Shown here: positions 44,117 through 54,026 of the stretch, in pieces
Position numbering within the stretch: the stretch's first letter is position 1
Layout of the letters: each line of letters begins with the position of its first letter
Assembly (NCBI GenBank): GCA_001000065.1
Contig: LCGZ01000001.1
Coordinates: 310,001-374,000 of the forward strand
Length of the DNA: 64,000 nucleotides
Reading direction: 5' to 3'
Source: a candidate division TM6 bacterium GW2011_GWF2_43_87
Lineage (GTDB): Bacteria; Babelota; Babeliae; Babelales; Babelaceae
Translations under genes and position numbers: made by a program
The notes under the pieces: generated by a model
What the model was told of the DNA's origin: nothing
Database searches by the model: none
What the model saw: the letters and a program-made list of their open reading frames with translations, nothing else

Positions 44117-45463
44117 TTAATTTTCTTTCAAACCCTGCCTCACAACCTCTTTAAACTCTGTCCGATAGACTCCCTGGTCAAACTGTGCAAGGTTTTTAAA
44201 GTCATTCTCTAAAGCATCAAGCAAAATTAATCGTGTAATCTTGTTATCGCCAATATCAAGTGGTATCTTGCACAAAGCAAGTTTTTCCTTAAATTGCACG
44301 AGAAATTTGATCTGAGCCTCAGTTGCTACATTTTTGCTCGCTTGAAAATCAACAACAACTGGCAGATGATCGGATGGCGTTGTGATATAAATTTCTCCCG
44401 TTGTCTTTAACGTTTTTGGATCGATTTTTTCACTCTGCACCGTTGTATAGTCAACGTGGATTACTGCAGGTTCCAACCCCGTCCCTTTGGTGAAATAAAG
44501 GTAGTCAACAGTTTTTCCAAAACAAGAAGTAAACTTAGGAGCCTGGTCAGGTAATGCATCATAAACATTACCAAGCCACTCTTCCTCTTTCTCAAAAAGC
44601 TCTGCAATACTTTGTGGAGTTTTTATTTTACGTTCAAGGTCATCCCCTTTGAGAAGCTCCCATACCTTTTTACCTGACTCGAAATAATCGTAATCTTTTG
44701 CACGGACCGCATTAAAATCGCCCCCGATAATAAAGGTAGTGTTAGGGAATATTTTGCGTTGCTCTTTGATAAAACTAATAAGCTCTTTTACCTGTTGAGC
44801 GCGCGTGTCGCCGGTCTGATCCCAAACATCTAAATGTAATGCATACGTAGCGACTTTTTTGCCATTCCAAATAAAATGCCCCCCAACAAATCCCCGCTTT
44901 TCATCATCATTTGGTTTTGCAAAGTTAACATTAAAGATTTTGCTAATTGCATTGGTTACCGCAAGCGTTTTTTTCCAGCAACACTGATTACCAAACCCAT
45001 TGTAAAGTTTCCATGTTTTCACAGGCGTAAATTCATAATCCATCTTCTTGAGCTCTTTGCCCATATGAAAATCTTTGTTATGACCCCGATTAAAGCATCC
45101 ATCCAATCCTGCAAATTCTTGGAGAAACAGGACATCTGCGTACAGTTTACCAATAACTCCGGCTAGATGTGCGGCGGAGTTTGGATCCTTGTTTGAATAG
45201 GGATCCACAAAACAGTGTAGGTTATAGGTTGCTACTCTCAGCAGCGATGTAGATGATTTTGCGGGAACAGAAAACTTCTTGTTAAGAACACAGTCTTTAA
45301 TAAATAGATTCCATTTTTCGTCTCGCGAGAGCTTTTCATTTTGTGCAATCTCTGACCATATCGAGCTTTTTGGCGAAAAATTTTTCATAGCAACTAGTTG
45401 TGTCATGCTGGAACCAAAAACCAGACCACAAAACAGACCTGCGACCTTCAAAATATTCTTCAT
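44117..45463 (-). CDS. Exported endonuclease/exonuclease/phosphatase-family hydrolase
   Basis: The ATG at 45463 with AAAGG upstream begins a signal peptide (MKNILKVAGLFCGLVFGSSM), so 448 residues are preferred over the longer frame. EEP-fold motifs are visible: TYNLHC with N81, FLQEF with metal ligand E116, ALHLDVWD near 206-213, GGDFNAV near 246, a TVDYLYF strand and SDHLPVVVDF near 364. The fold includes DNase I, sphingomyelinases and inositol phosphatases; which substrate applies cannot be read. An additional helical C-terminal part of about 80 residues follows. Exported, so possibly acting on host lipids or nucleic acid (inference). Confidence 0.82.
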   Translation of the reverse strand: MKNILKVAGLFCGLVFGSSMTQLVAMKNFSPKSSIWSEIAQNEKLSRDEKWNLFIKDCVLNKKFSVPAKSSTSLLRVATYNLHCFVDPYSNKDPNSAAHLAGVIGKLYADVLFLQEFAGLDGCFNRGHNKDFHMGKELKKMDYEFTPVKTWKLYNGFGNQCCWKKTLAVTNAISKIFNVNFAKPNDDEKRGFVGGHFIWNGKKVATYALHLDVWDQTGDTRAQQVKELISFIKEQRKIFPNTTFIIGGDFNAVRAKDYDYFESGKKVWELLKGDDLERKIKTPQSIAELFEKEEEWLGNVYDALPDQAPKFTSCFGKTVDYLYFTKGTGLEPAVIHVDYTTVQSEKIDPKTLKTTGEIYITTPSDHLPVVVDFQASKNVATEAQIKFLVQFKEKLALCKIPLDIGDNKITRLILLDALENDFKNLAQFDQGVYRTEFKEVVRQGLKEN

Positions 45464-45529
45464 AATAACCTTTTTAATAAGGGATATATAAGTAAAGGCA
45501 TGACTATACCATATCAACGTTCAGTGTAC

Positions 45530-46606
45530 TTAATTACAAGGAGTACCACTATCAAACGGTGGTTCGAACACAATCCCCGAACCCCAACACTGATTCGTGC
45601 CAAAGATAGGGTTAATAACTGGATCATTTTCCTCTACTTCTTCTATTTCTTCCATGCGCTCATTTGGCACTTTACTAAGTTTCTGCATAGTATAAAATTC
45701 TTTGTCAGTTGGCAATGTGGTTGTTAGTCCACCACGCGTCTTTTCAAAAAGTGTTTTGTACGCGGAAAGCAACGGCCCCCGTTCCTTGGCGAAAATCAAG
45801 TTATCATACATGCTAACCATCTTCTCAATAATTAATTTGGCTTTTTTGGGATCTGCCACATTTTTAAATTCTAAGATTTTTTTAAGCCGCGAAAGCGCAT
45901 CAAGCAGAAAAAATGATTCATAAACAGGAAGCTTTTTTACCAAGATGTCACAGAGAGACAAGAGTTTGAGTTTGTTCTCTTTAGAAGCCTGCGGCAACTC
46001 TTTTTCTTGAATCTGGTGATACTTTTGTATAGCCCACGTGTAAAGCTCATGTTTGGCTTCTTTATAACCACCAAAACGCTTTATCATCTCAACCACATGT
46101 TTCCAATTTTTACAAGCCGCTTGTTGGTCAGTTAACTCAAGATAAATGTTGGCAAAATCTTCAAAACTCCGCCATTGTTTACCAAGGGAATATAGATCAT
46201 TCCAAAGCGCAAGGTAAGTAGTGATCACTGAATATTTATTTTGGATTGCAAGATCTTTTGCATTACAATCATTTTTGTCTCGAAAATAAACATTTGCACC
46301 TTGCAATACCAACATCTTAACACTGCGAAATTTGCCATTTTCTGCTGCAACACAAAGAGGTGTTTTACCGTCATGATCCTGTTCATTAATATACCTATGT
46401 TCTTTATCCAAGAGCTTTTTTAATGCAACAATGTTTTCTGTCTTTGCGGCACTGTGGAGCGGATATTTTTTTTCGTAATCTATTTTAGCTAATGCTGATG
46501 TTAACGGCGATGAGTCAGGTAGCATCGCTAGAGAGCTGCCCATCCACGCGCTACTCACAACGAGCGAGAGGATAAATGTATAGGTTATAGTTCTATGCAT
46601 CATCAT
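45530..46606 (-). CDS. Exported protein with short ankyrin domain
   Basis: The product has 358 residues. GGAG lies six bases before the ATG; the signal peptide spans about 1-27. Two to three ankyrin repeats follow (KYPLHSAAKTENIVALKKLL; DGKTPLCVAAENGKFRSVKML). The remaining 220 residues are helical (KHVVEMIKRFGGYKEAKHEL) and end in an acidic stretch. The LCxxLCxKxPF pattern of the shared module is not seen, so it belongs to a different subgroup. Confidence 0.8.
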   Translation of the reverse strand: MMMHRTITYTFILSLVVSSAWMGSSLAMLPDSSPLTSALAKIDYEKKYPLHSAAKTENIVALKKLLDKEHRYINEQDHDGKTPLCVAAENGKFRSVKMLVLQGANVYFRDKNDCNAKDLAIQNKYSVITTYLALWNDLYSLGKQWRSFEDFANIYLELTDQQAACKNWKHVVEMIKRFGGYKEAKHELYTWAIQKYHQIQEKELPQASKENKLKLLSLCDILVKKLPVYESFFLLDALSRLKKILEFKNVADPKKAKLIIEKMVSMYDNLIFAKERGPLLSAYKTLFEKTRGGLTTTLPTDKEFYTMQKLSKVPNERMEEIEEVEENDPVINPIFGTNQCWGSGIVFEPPFDSGTPCN

Positions 46607-46651
46607 ATTAAAGCTCCAAGGTTCTAGTTATGGAAATAGATTTTTAGATCG

Positions 46652-47046
46652 TTACGGGGTACATATAATTTTCATATCAGATTTGAATCCATAGTTCTTC
46701 TGTGTAAATGGACAAGCAGCACGCTTTTTCTTCAGATATTCGAAAATAATAGTCTCACACATTATGTTTTCACGTCTGTGTGCGCTATCTAGATAACAAA
46801 GAGTCCACCATTTTTTTAATGATGCTCCATTAACAAGTAATAGGTTTACTACATCAGGGAAATTGCTTTTTATTGCATAGGAAAGAGCAGTAGCACCCTT
46901 TTCATTTTGATGATTCAATTTTTTTCCCCGCTTGCTAAGCGTGCGAATTACCTTGAGATAATTCTCTTTTTTATCATCCTCCGTGTAATCAAAAGGTCTA
47001 TTTTTAAAAGATCTTGCATCAGCACCTGATAAAGACAAAATGACAG
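46652..47046 (-). pseudogene. Ankyrin gene fragment lacking its 5' end
   Basis: From about 47046 leftward the frame reads as ankyrin (LSLSGADARSFKNRPFD, then EKGATALSYAIKSNFPDVVN, LLLVNGASLKKWW) and ends at 46652 with KIICTP. No start codon with a ribosome-binding site or signal peptide occurs; upstream codons to 47221 are the antisense of the next gene. The fragment abuts the start of the opposite-strand ankyrin gene, so an inversion or deletion removed its front. It is probably not expressed. Confidence 0.6.
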
Positions 47047-48563
47047 CACTGCATATAGCGGCTGACCATGGCAACACAGAAATCGTCGCCCTGCTGTTAA
47101 ATAGTGGCGCAGATATCAATGCAAAAACTAAATATAACCGCACTGTCTTTGAGTACGCCGCATCCAACGGACATGTTAAAATTATGAAGCTTCTGGTAAA
47201 CAAGGGAGCTACTATCAACACAAATACTGCCTACTCCGCCCTGAGACTCGCCACAGAAAATGGTCGCTACGACGCCGTTTTCTATCTTAGCAATGCGTAC
47301 AATTTTGGTGACCAAGAAGACCCCCTTATACGTATAGCTGCTGCCAATGGATTCTACGACATTGTCAAACTTTTCATTTCAATGGGCGTAGACGTTAACG
47401 CCAAAGATGCCATCAACAGAACACCTCTCATATACGCGGCATACAAAGGTCGCTTTGACGTTGTAAAACTTCTTATTGCAAACGGTGCACTCATAAATGA
47501 AAAAGAGAAATCCAACTACACCGCTTTGCACTGCGCATCTGAATACAACGACTTAAAAATTAATGGCTCACTGCCCGACGAAGACGTTTACCTAAAGATC
47601 GTCGCCCTGCTGTTAAATAGCGGTGCAGATATCAATGCCACGCAGTTTGCGGGTAGAACACCCCTCATCCTTGCAGCAAAAGATGGACTCCTAAAAATTG
47701 TCAAAACTCTTGTCGACCGAGGCGCCCTTATAAACCTAAAAGACACCACAGGCTCTGGACATGGAAGCGCATTAAACGCAACCGCGCTTTTCTATGCCAT
47801 CGACCGCAACCATTTGGACCTAGCTAAATTCCTTATCGAAAATGGAGCGGATGTTACTGCAAAAGCCAACGGGTCAATAAATAAAAACAACCCGCTTGAA
47901 CAACTTAACGCCGCACAACATCCCCTATTTTGCAACTCTCTCCTTCCACTCAAAACAGCAGAACAAGCGGGAGCAAAAAGTGAAGAGTCCATCAAAGCGC
48001 ACAAACAAGAGTGCGCCCTATTACAGCTAGCATTCGAAGCCGCCCTGCCAGAAAGCCCATGCACCTTTGCTTCCCTCAAATCTCACGCACAAGAAGCTAT
48101 ACAAAAGCTAAAGCCGGCATTGCCCAACCGTTACAAAACTGTTGCAGACGCCTTTGCACGCTTCTACTTATTACCTGCCCGCTTCCCAGAAATGTACAAA
48201 CTACTGCAAGAAGAAGAAATACTATGCAAGACGCTGTGCACCCACCTTCCGTTCAAACTAGGCCGTCATCGTTTCTACAAACAATTTTATAACTCAAAAT
48301 CAACGAATTTCTGCATGGTACCATACACTTTTGGGAATTTAAAACGGCTCCTTCCACTTTTAAAAAACCAAAAGCAACCCTCCTCAATTTGCAAACCAGA
48401 TATGCTAATCACCTTCTCCAAGCCTAGAGGCAGCAAACGCAAAAAAGAAAGTCATCTGGAGACCACAGACAACTGGTCATACATTTTCCCCCAATCCCAC
48501 CAGTATGAAGCAATTAATGATAAATTTTACATCTGCATGTCCCACCTGAACCACCAAAACTAG
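47040..48563 (+). CDS. Ankyrin protein lacking a signal peptide, with shared C-terminal module
   Basis: The 507-residue product starts at an ATG that falls in the middle of an ankyrin repeat (MTALHIAADHGN) and has no ribosome-binding site; the in-frame codons just upstream (APDKDK) continue the repeat. About eight repeats fill 1-285. A helical region and the shared module follow (LCKTLCTHLPFKLG near 396-409). All related proteins here are exported, so this is probably a 5'-truncated gene, possibly silent. The long open frame suggests a recent event or use of an unrecognised start. Confidence 0.7.
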   Translation: MTALHIAADHGNTEIVALLLNSGADINAKTKYNRTVFEYAASNGHVKIMKLLVNKGATINTNTAYSALRLATENGRYDAVFYLSNAYNFGDQEDPLIRIAAANGFYDIVKLFISMGVDVNAKDAINRTPLIYAAYKGRFDVVKLLIANGALINEKEKSNYTALHCASEYNDLKINGSLPDEDVYLKIVALLLNSGADINATQFAGRTPLILAAKDGLLKIVKTLVDRGALINLKDTTGSGHGSALNATALFYAIDRNHLDLAKFLIENGADVTAKANGSINKNNPLEQLNAAQHPLFCNSLLPLKTAEQAGAKSEESIKAHKQECALLQLAFEAALPESPCTFASLKSHAQEAIQKLKPALPNRYKTVADAFARFYLLPARFPEMYKLLQEEEILCKTLCTHLPFKLGRHRFYKQFYNSKSTNFCMVPYTFGNLKRLLPLLKNQKQPSSICKPDMLITFSKPRGSKRKKESHLETTDNWSYIFPQSHQYEAINDKFYICMSHLNHQN

Positions 48564-48710
48564 AGGATTAGCAATCACCTCGCACCATCACAAAAAAATA
48601 ATTGACATAATAACAAAAACCACATTTCACAGTAGGAATTTTTTAAAATTCATGGTACTATAAATACATAAAAACAAATCAAGCCCTTATTGAATATTTA
48701 TCGAGTAATC

Positions 48711-50285
48711 ATGAAAACAAACAAAAATAAAACTAATAAAAAGCTTTTATACACACTTGCTGTTGTCCTTTTTGCAACTCCATCTCTTAGAGCTATGCAA
48801 TTTGGAAACTGCCCAACCTCAAGCCCTGTTGAACTTTTCACACTGCTATGGGCACTCTATTCCTTGCAACAAAACAACCTTATTAACACGCAGCCTGTTT
48901 TAGAGCCACAGACAAATCCACCATCTCAGCAAACAAACATCTCGCTCACTTTCAACGGCCCCACAAACATTATTTTAAACCAGACACCACCTCCAACAAC
49001 AGTCCAACCCGAGTTTTCTAGATTCTCAACAACAAATACACCACAGGCATATAATACTCAAAGACCGTTGCTCAACCTTGATTACAGCGAATTTTGCACC
49101 ACACAACCAGATCAGCCGATTATATCAAACCAGATCATCGACACCTCTAAAAAACGGACCTTCTCGCAATTTTCCCCACCTAACATGCCAAAGAATCAAC
49201 AATACAAAATCAGAGGGCTAAATACTCAACAAAACGGACCATCTCAACCCATACGTTGCTTCATTCCAACGACTCCCCCATGCAATCAAAACGCAAAAAA
49301 AATCATCAACCTAACAACCCCCTCAAAAGAAAACAACTCTCCACAGCAAAGCACTTTCACACCCACTTCTTCTGAAGAAAAAGTATTTGAAAAAGCATTG
49401 GAGGATTTCAAACACCAGACTCGCTCTACCTCTCGACACCTTGTCCTAAGGCCTTACTTCACTTCAAAAATAGAACGCCCAGAATACATAATACAATTGC
49501 TCTCTATCTGCTCAAAGCCCGCATTGGCAATAAAAATTTTAAATACTATAGAATACGACCTAGAGGATTCGCTATTCAATTACGCGGTTACCCATAGATC
49601 CGTCAATTTTTTAGAAAAAATAATCGATTACATAATAAGTCGTATAAATAGGTGTAAAAAGCAGTCATGCACGAACAATATGTATGAATCTCTAAGTGAC
49701 CTTATAACCAAAGGGGCAGAGCTGGCAACTAAGAAAAACAGAACTGACATGGCCACACTTCTCAATCAAAAAGCCGACGAACTTAAAAAAAATTTCCCTC
49801 CCAAACCCTCTCACACGCCCATTTATTGCATTCACCCCTCTTTTATATCTTTAACAAATAAGCGCACGCCCATTCAAACTCCAAAAACTAAATATCTAAC
49901 CTCCCCAGAAGTTATAAAAAACTGGGTTTTAAGTAACTCAACAAAACCATTGGTCTTCTATGACCCATTAAACAAAAAACAGCCTTTAAACACAAACAAA
50001 ACTATAGAAGCACTAATAAAGACTACCTTCCACCTCGGCTATCGGAATGCATTTGAATTTGCAACGGCAGAGGGATCCCTGGAAACTCTCACGTTACTGT
50101 TGAAAATTGCAACAGACCTCCTTGCAAACTCAGATCTTAAAGACAGATTATATTACTATTCAATGGTCATAACAGCGCTTAACAAAAGTAAATTCTTCGC
50201 ACATGACTTTAAGAAACTGCAGGCATTATCCGACACAATTTTTCAACTTAAAACCGCTTCAGACAAGTTGCTAAAAGAAAAATAA
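48711..50285 (+). CDS. Exported protein of the KRTFSQFS family, large member
   Basis: The ATG at 48711 is preferred over the TTG at 48690; 524 residues. A signal peptide (LLYTLAVVLFATPSLRA) is followed by a long low-complexity region rich in Pro, Thr, Gln and Asn (about 40-240), containing LLNLDYSEF and KKRTFSQFSPPN, both echoed in the genes at 56386 and 58970. The C-terminal half is helical, with two related subdomains (ALAIKILNTIEYDLEDSLFN; LETLTLLLKIATDLLANSDL). No known family recognised. The disordered N-terminal half and export suggest a secreted interaction protein; this is inference. Confidence 0.7.
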   Translation: MKTNKNKTNKKLLYTLAVVLFATPSLRAMQFGNCPTSSPVELFTLLWALYSLQQNNLINTQPVLEPQTNPPSQQTNISLTFNGPTNIILNQTPPPTTVQPEFSRFSTTNTPQAYNTQRPLLNLDYSEFCTTQPDQPIISNQIIDTSKKRTFSQFSPPNMPKNQQYKIRGLNTQQNGPSQPIRCFIPTTPPCNQNAKKIINLTTPSKENNSPQQSTFTPTSSEEKVFEKALEDFKHQTRSTSRHLVLRPYFTSKIERPEYIIQLLSICSKPALAIKILNTIEYDLEDSLFNYAVTHRSVNFLEKIIDYIISRINRCKKQSCTNNMYESLSDLITKGAELATKKNRTDMATLLNQKADELKKNFPPKPSHTPIYCIHPSFISLTNKRTPIQTPKTKYLTSPEVIKNWVLSNSTKPLVFYDPLNKKQPLNTNKTIEALIKTTFHLGYRNAFEFATAEGSLETLTLLLKIATDLLANSDLKDRLYYYSMVITALNKSKFFAHDFKKLQALSDTIFQLKTASDKLLKEK

Positions 50286-50288
50286 AGC

Positions 50289-51194
50289 TTACACAGGGCG
50301 CGCTTTGTGCTCACCACCATAAAAAACATAGAGGCCAAGAGCGACTAACCCGATGCTAACCCCATAATGCCACGTGATGACTCCTCCCATAAAAAGCCAT
50401 TCATACAAAACACCAAAGCTGGGAGACAAAAAGCCTGCTAGTGCTATAAACGTAAGAGAATAGGATTTGATAAGCCAGCCATACAAGTTGTAGAAGAATA
50501 TATTTGCAGAAACTATAAGTGCAAAAATCCAGACCAAGAACCAGGTCCAATCCGTAACCGGTGCGACAAAACCAACTATGCTCCCTTTAAGAACCCACGA
50601 CGCCATACTCAACGCCCCACCCACCAACATGGCCACCCCATTAATTACCAAAAGGCCGTACCCACGCGCCATAAGGTCTTTAACGATAAACCATGCATAA
50701 GATGAACTTAACACCGCTCCCAAAAGCGCCAACTCAGGTAACAATACACTGGAAGACCCGCCCCACACTTCGCATACCTTTGTATCCGCTATTAAACAGA
50801 CCGGGAAAATACTTAAGGTTCCAATAAGCATTCCTACAATCTGCGCAAAAGAAAGACGTTCTTTTAAAATCACATAGGATAAGAGCGCCGTAACAAACGG
50901 AGATGTGGCATAGATTACATTGGCCTTTAATGCCGAAAGATACTGCAATGACCAAAAATCTAAGATAAAAGCAAAATAAATATGAAACAGAGAGACTTTT
51001 AAAAAAATCCCCCAGTCCTTTTTAGGCACAACTAACGCTCGTCTATCCACAAGAAACTGCCACAAAAGCAAGAGCGAGCCCGCAATGAGCATGCGAAACC
51101 CGATGATAAAGAGAGGCTCACTATACCGCACCGCCTCCACACTAAAGATAAATGTCGAGGCCAATAAGGCATATAAAACAAAAACTAAAACCAT
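50289..51194 (-). CDS. EamA/DMT-superfamily transporter
   Basis: About ten membrane helices in two EamA-type halves are visible, 301 residues from the ATG at 51194 (AAGGGG upstream). A GTG at 51212 that overlaps the preceding ankyrin stop is an alternative start. Phrases such as SLQYLSALKANVIYATSPFV and LTALLSYVILKERLSF fit the drug/metabolite transporter family (nucleotide, amino-acid or drug export and exchange). The substrate is unknown. It follows the ankyrin gene and may share its transcript. Confidence 0.82.
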   Translation of the reverse strand: MVLVFVLYALLASTFIFSVEAVRYSEPLFIIGFRMLIAGSLLLLWQFLVDRRALVVPKKDWGIFLKVSLFHIYFAFILDFWSLQYLSALKANVIYATSPFVTALLSYVILKERLSFAQIVGMLIGTLSIFPVCLIADTKVCEVWGGSSSVLLPELALLGAVLSSSYAWFIVKDLMARGYGLLVINGVAMLVGGALSMASWVLKGSIVGFVAPVTDWTWFLVWIFALIVSANIFFYNLYGWLIKSYSLTFIALAGFLSPSFGVLYEWLFMGGVITWHYGVSIGLVALGLYVFYGGEHKARPV

Positions 51195-51208
51195 GCTACG
51201 TAACCCCT

Positions 51209-53758
51209 TCACAAATCTAACTCTTCTCGATTCAAAAGATCAGCCATCAGCAAATGCTTCCCTTTCTTGGCCCAATCAAGAGGTGTCTCACCCTCTATAG
51301 TCTTTGCATCCTTATGGGCGCCATATTTTAGCAGCAACTTCGTCAACTCATAATTCCCAGAGCCTGCAGCGTAATGTAGAGGAGTTGCATTCTGATACTT
51401 ACTATCCTTCACATTAACGTTTGCATGATGTTTTAAAAATAAGCACACAATCTCAAGAAAAGAGATACTCGCATAGCAATTATCAAGATATAAACCATAC
51501 AAATGCCTTTGAAGAGTGGTTCTTCCATCGTATAGCGCATCAATATCTGCCCCTCTTTCAATCAGCCTTTTTATAGTGAACGAATTACCCGCATTACGTA
51601 ACAGTTTGCCCGCCAATATAGGGTCTGACTTCAGGTCCACCGTGCGCCCCCCCGCAAGAAATTCTATAAGATCAAGATCTTTCCCTACCTCTACGGCATA
51701 ATCGAATGCAGTCTTATCTTCTGTATCTTTTTCGCTGTTTTCCGCCCCATATGCAATAAGCAGCTGTGCTTCAGCAAGGGTCTTCACATGATGAAGAGCT
51801 GTTTGTTTCTGATATTTATCCTTGACGTTGGGATCAACTCCCGCATCCAAAAATATCTTCAAAACTTCTGATCTATCGCTTGCGCGAGGCCAGTCATAAA
51901 CTGCTAAAAAAACGCATGTTTGGTTATAACAGGTAACTTCATGAACATTAGCATGATGTTGCATGAGTAGTTTAATGGCTTCCACATTACCATTCTCTGC
52001 TGCCAGATGCAAAGGAGTTTTTTTGTTTTCGTCTTTGGCATTTACATCGGCACCATTTTTTAACAGCTCCTCAATAACCGCCATACCCCCCGAAGATTCA
52101 ACTGTGAGATGCAATGGAGTTGAGCCGCCACATGCGTTACTAAGCCCCAGAGCTCCATGAACAAGCAGCTCTTTAACAATCTCAAGATACCCATTTTTTG
52201 CCGCTATATGAAGTGGAGTATAGCCTGTCCACTGCTGCCATATGCCGTTGGGATTTGCCCCCTCTTCCAATGCCTGCCGAACCTTGTATACATCACCCTC
52301 AAAAGCCCCATCAAAAAGCATCTCGTTTGCAGCAGCCACTCCTTTGAGAAACTTAAAGATAGAGACTTGGTTTAGCAACACCGCCCCTGCAACACAACCA
52401 GTAGTATCAACGTCCGGACAAGAAAAAAGATACTGGACTAGGGGTAGATTCCCACAACGTATCGCCTCACGTATCGGAGTCATAGGAATATCCTGAAAAA
52501 TAGGCTCGTCAGACAATTTTTGATACGGAGAAGGTAACGTGTAACCAATGGCGTTTAAATTAGCACCCTTTTGAAGCAGAAGCGTTACCATATTAAGGTC
52601 ACCAGAGCGAATTGCTACGAATAATGGAGGAAGACCACCAAAACAAGGAGTATTAGCTATATCCGGCTGTGCCGAAGCAACATAGTCCACCACGCCCAAA
52701 CGACCACTAGAAACCGCAAGAGACAGCGCCGTCTCATGCTTTAGATCCTCAAGTAATAGATCTGCAGGGTTCTGTTCAAAAAAATACTCCACTACGGTCG
52801 TGCAACCATTCTTTGCAGCATAGTGAAGCGGAGTCCTTCCCTTCTTATCTTTAAGGTCGTAGAGGCCCGCCTGCGCACCATTTTTAATAAGTAGTTTTAT
52901 GACATCCAACTTTCCACTCATACTCGCTACATGAACAGCCGTCTGGCCCTTTTTATTCTGGGTATTAATATATAGTTCATTCTGATCCAGAATATACGCA
53001 ACCAGTTTAGTACGCCCAAAAAAAGATGCTACGTGTAATACCGATGCACCGTTTGCATCGCGTGTTTTTATGTCTGCGCCACGCTGAATCGCCTCCTTAA
53101 ATATTTCAAGGTCACCAGCAGCCGCTGCTCGGAACAGGGCATTATTAAGCTCCACGGTTGTTTTTGTAATCACATTACGGAATAACTTCTCATCCGCACC
53201 ATTAACAATCGCCAACTTTGCTTTCTCAAGATTTTCTTCTTCAATAAGAGCACCTTCGCATACGCGGTTTAATGCCTTCTTTAAAAGCGCACTTACCTGC
53301 GAATTATTCTTAGCGAGGCCCAGTGGCATGAGCTCACCATACCCACTCAATAGCGATGGACTATGGTTTATCAGATACTCCACCACCTTGTAATGCCCTT
53401 CGGCAGAAGCAAGGTGAAGAGGAGTTCGATTCCACACATCAACAATATTAGTCTGCGCACCGCTTTCGACTAAAAATTTTACCTGTTTTAAATCCCCTTT
53501 ATGCGCCGCTATATGGAGAAACGTCCATGCCGCTCCGTCCCACTGCACATTTAAATCTGCACCCCTTTTAAGAAAAGATTTAGCAAGATTAAATTTTCTA
53601 TGTTGCATCGCCTTATAAAGTGCTTTGGTTGCACTCTGAACTGTCCTGACTAACACCGCTGTCTGTTCTAAGGTTGCTTTCATGGTGCCTACGTACACCG
53701 AGCACATGAATAGCCCTATCACAAAAACCATTACATTAGGCCGCATGTTTTTTTTCAT
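51209..53758 (-). CDS. Exported protein made almost entirely of ankyrin repeats
   Basis: The ATG at 53758 (signal peptide MKKNMRPNVMVFVIGLFMCS) is preferred over upstream starts; 849 residues. About twenty ankyrin repeats run from about 45 to the C-terminus (GRTPLHYAAKNGCTTVVEYF; KKTPLHLAAENGNVEAIKLL; TPLHYAAGSGNYELTKLLLK). It ends right after the last repeat (LLMADLLNREELDL), so the shared C-terminal module is absent. The repeats are more varied in length than those of the first gene. Downstream lies the EamA transporter. Confidence 0.9.
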   Translation of the reverse strand: MKKNMRPNVMVFVIGLFMCSVYVGTMKATLEQTAVLVRTVQSATKALYKAMQHRKFNLAKSFLKRGADLNVQWDGAAWTFLHIAAHKGDLKQVKFLVESGAQTNIVDVWNRTPLHLASAEGHYKVVEYLINHSPSLLSGYGELMPLGLAKNNSQVSALLKKALNRVCEGALIEEENLEKAKLAIVNGADEKLFRNVITKTTVELNNALFRAAAAGDLEIFKEAIQRGADIKTRDANGASVLHVASFFGRTKLVAYILDQNELYINTQNKKGQTAVHVASMSGKLDVIKLLIKNGAQAGLYDLKDKKGRTPLHYAAKNGCTTVVEYFFEQNPADLLLEDLKHETALSLAVSSGRLGVVDYVASAQPDIANTPCFGGLPPLFVAIRSGDLNMVTLLLQKGANLNAIGYTLPSPYQKLSDEPIFQDIPMTPIREAIRCGNLPLVQYLFSCPDVDTTGCVAGAVLLNQVSIFKFLKGVAAANEMLFDGAFEGDVYKVRQALEEGANPNGIWQQWTGYTPLHIAAKNGYLEIVKELLVHGALGLSNACGGSTPLHLTVESSGGMAVIEELLKNGADVNAKDENKKTPLHLAAENGNVEAIKLLMQHHANVHEVTCYNQTCVFLAVYDWPRASDRSEVLKIFLDAGVDPNVKDKYQKQTALHHVKTLAEAQLLIAYGAENSEKDTEDKTAFDYAVEVGKDLDLIEFLAGGRTVDLKSDPILAGKLLRNAGNSFTIKRLIERGADIDALYDGRTTLQRHLYGLYLDNCYASISFLEIVCLFLKHHANVNVKDSKYQNATPLHYAAGSGNYELTKLLLKYGAHKDAKTIEGETPLDWAKKGKHLLMADLLNREELDL

Positions 53759-54026
53759 AGCAACTCTTACTCCCCAAAACATTTGTAACGTAACCTGCAA
53801 ACCAGGCAACATTAGGATATACAAGACCTGAACGTTTTGCACAGCACAAAAGATATATCAGCAACGCGATACGTTTCTCACGTAAGGTAAAATTTTCACC
53901 CTACAGTACCATTGGTCCTAACGGGCACAACTGACATTTCTTAAAATCTCTGCTACGATTCAAGATGATTTTCCAATCTTTTTAGCAAAAACCTCACACC
54001 TTTTAAAACAGAGACTTTAGAACCTA

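Noticed and set aside
47046-47221. N-terminal part of the leftward frame at 46652-47221
   Set aside because: These codons are antisense to clear ankyrin repeats on the plus strand, so the leftward gene is taken to start truncated near 47046.
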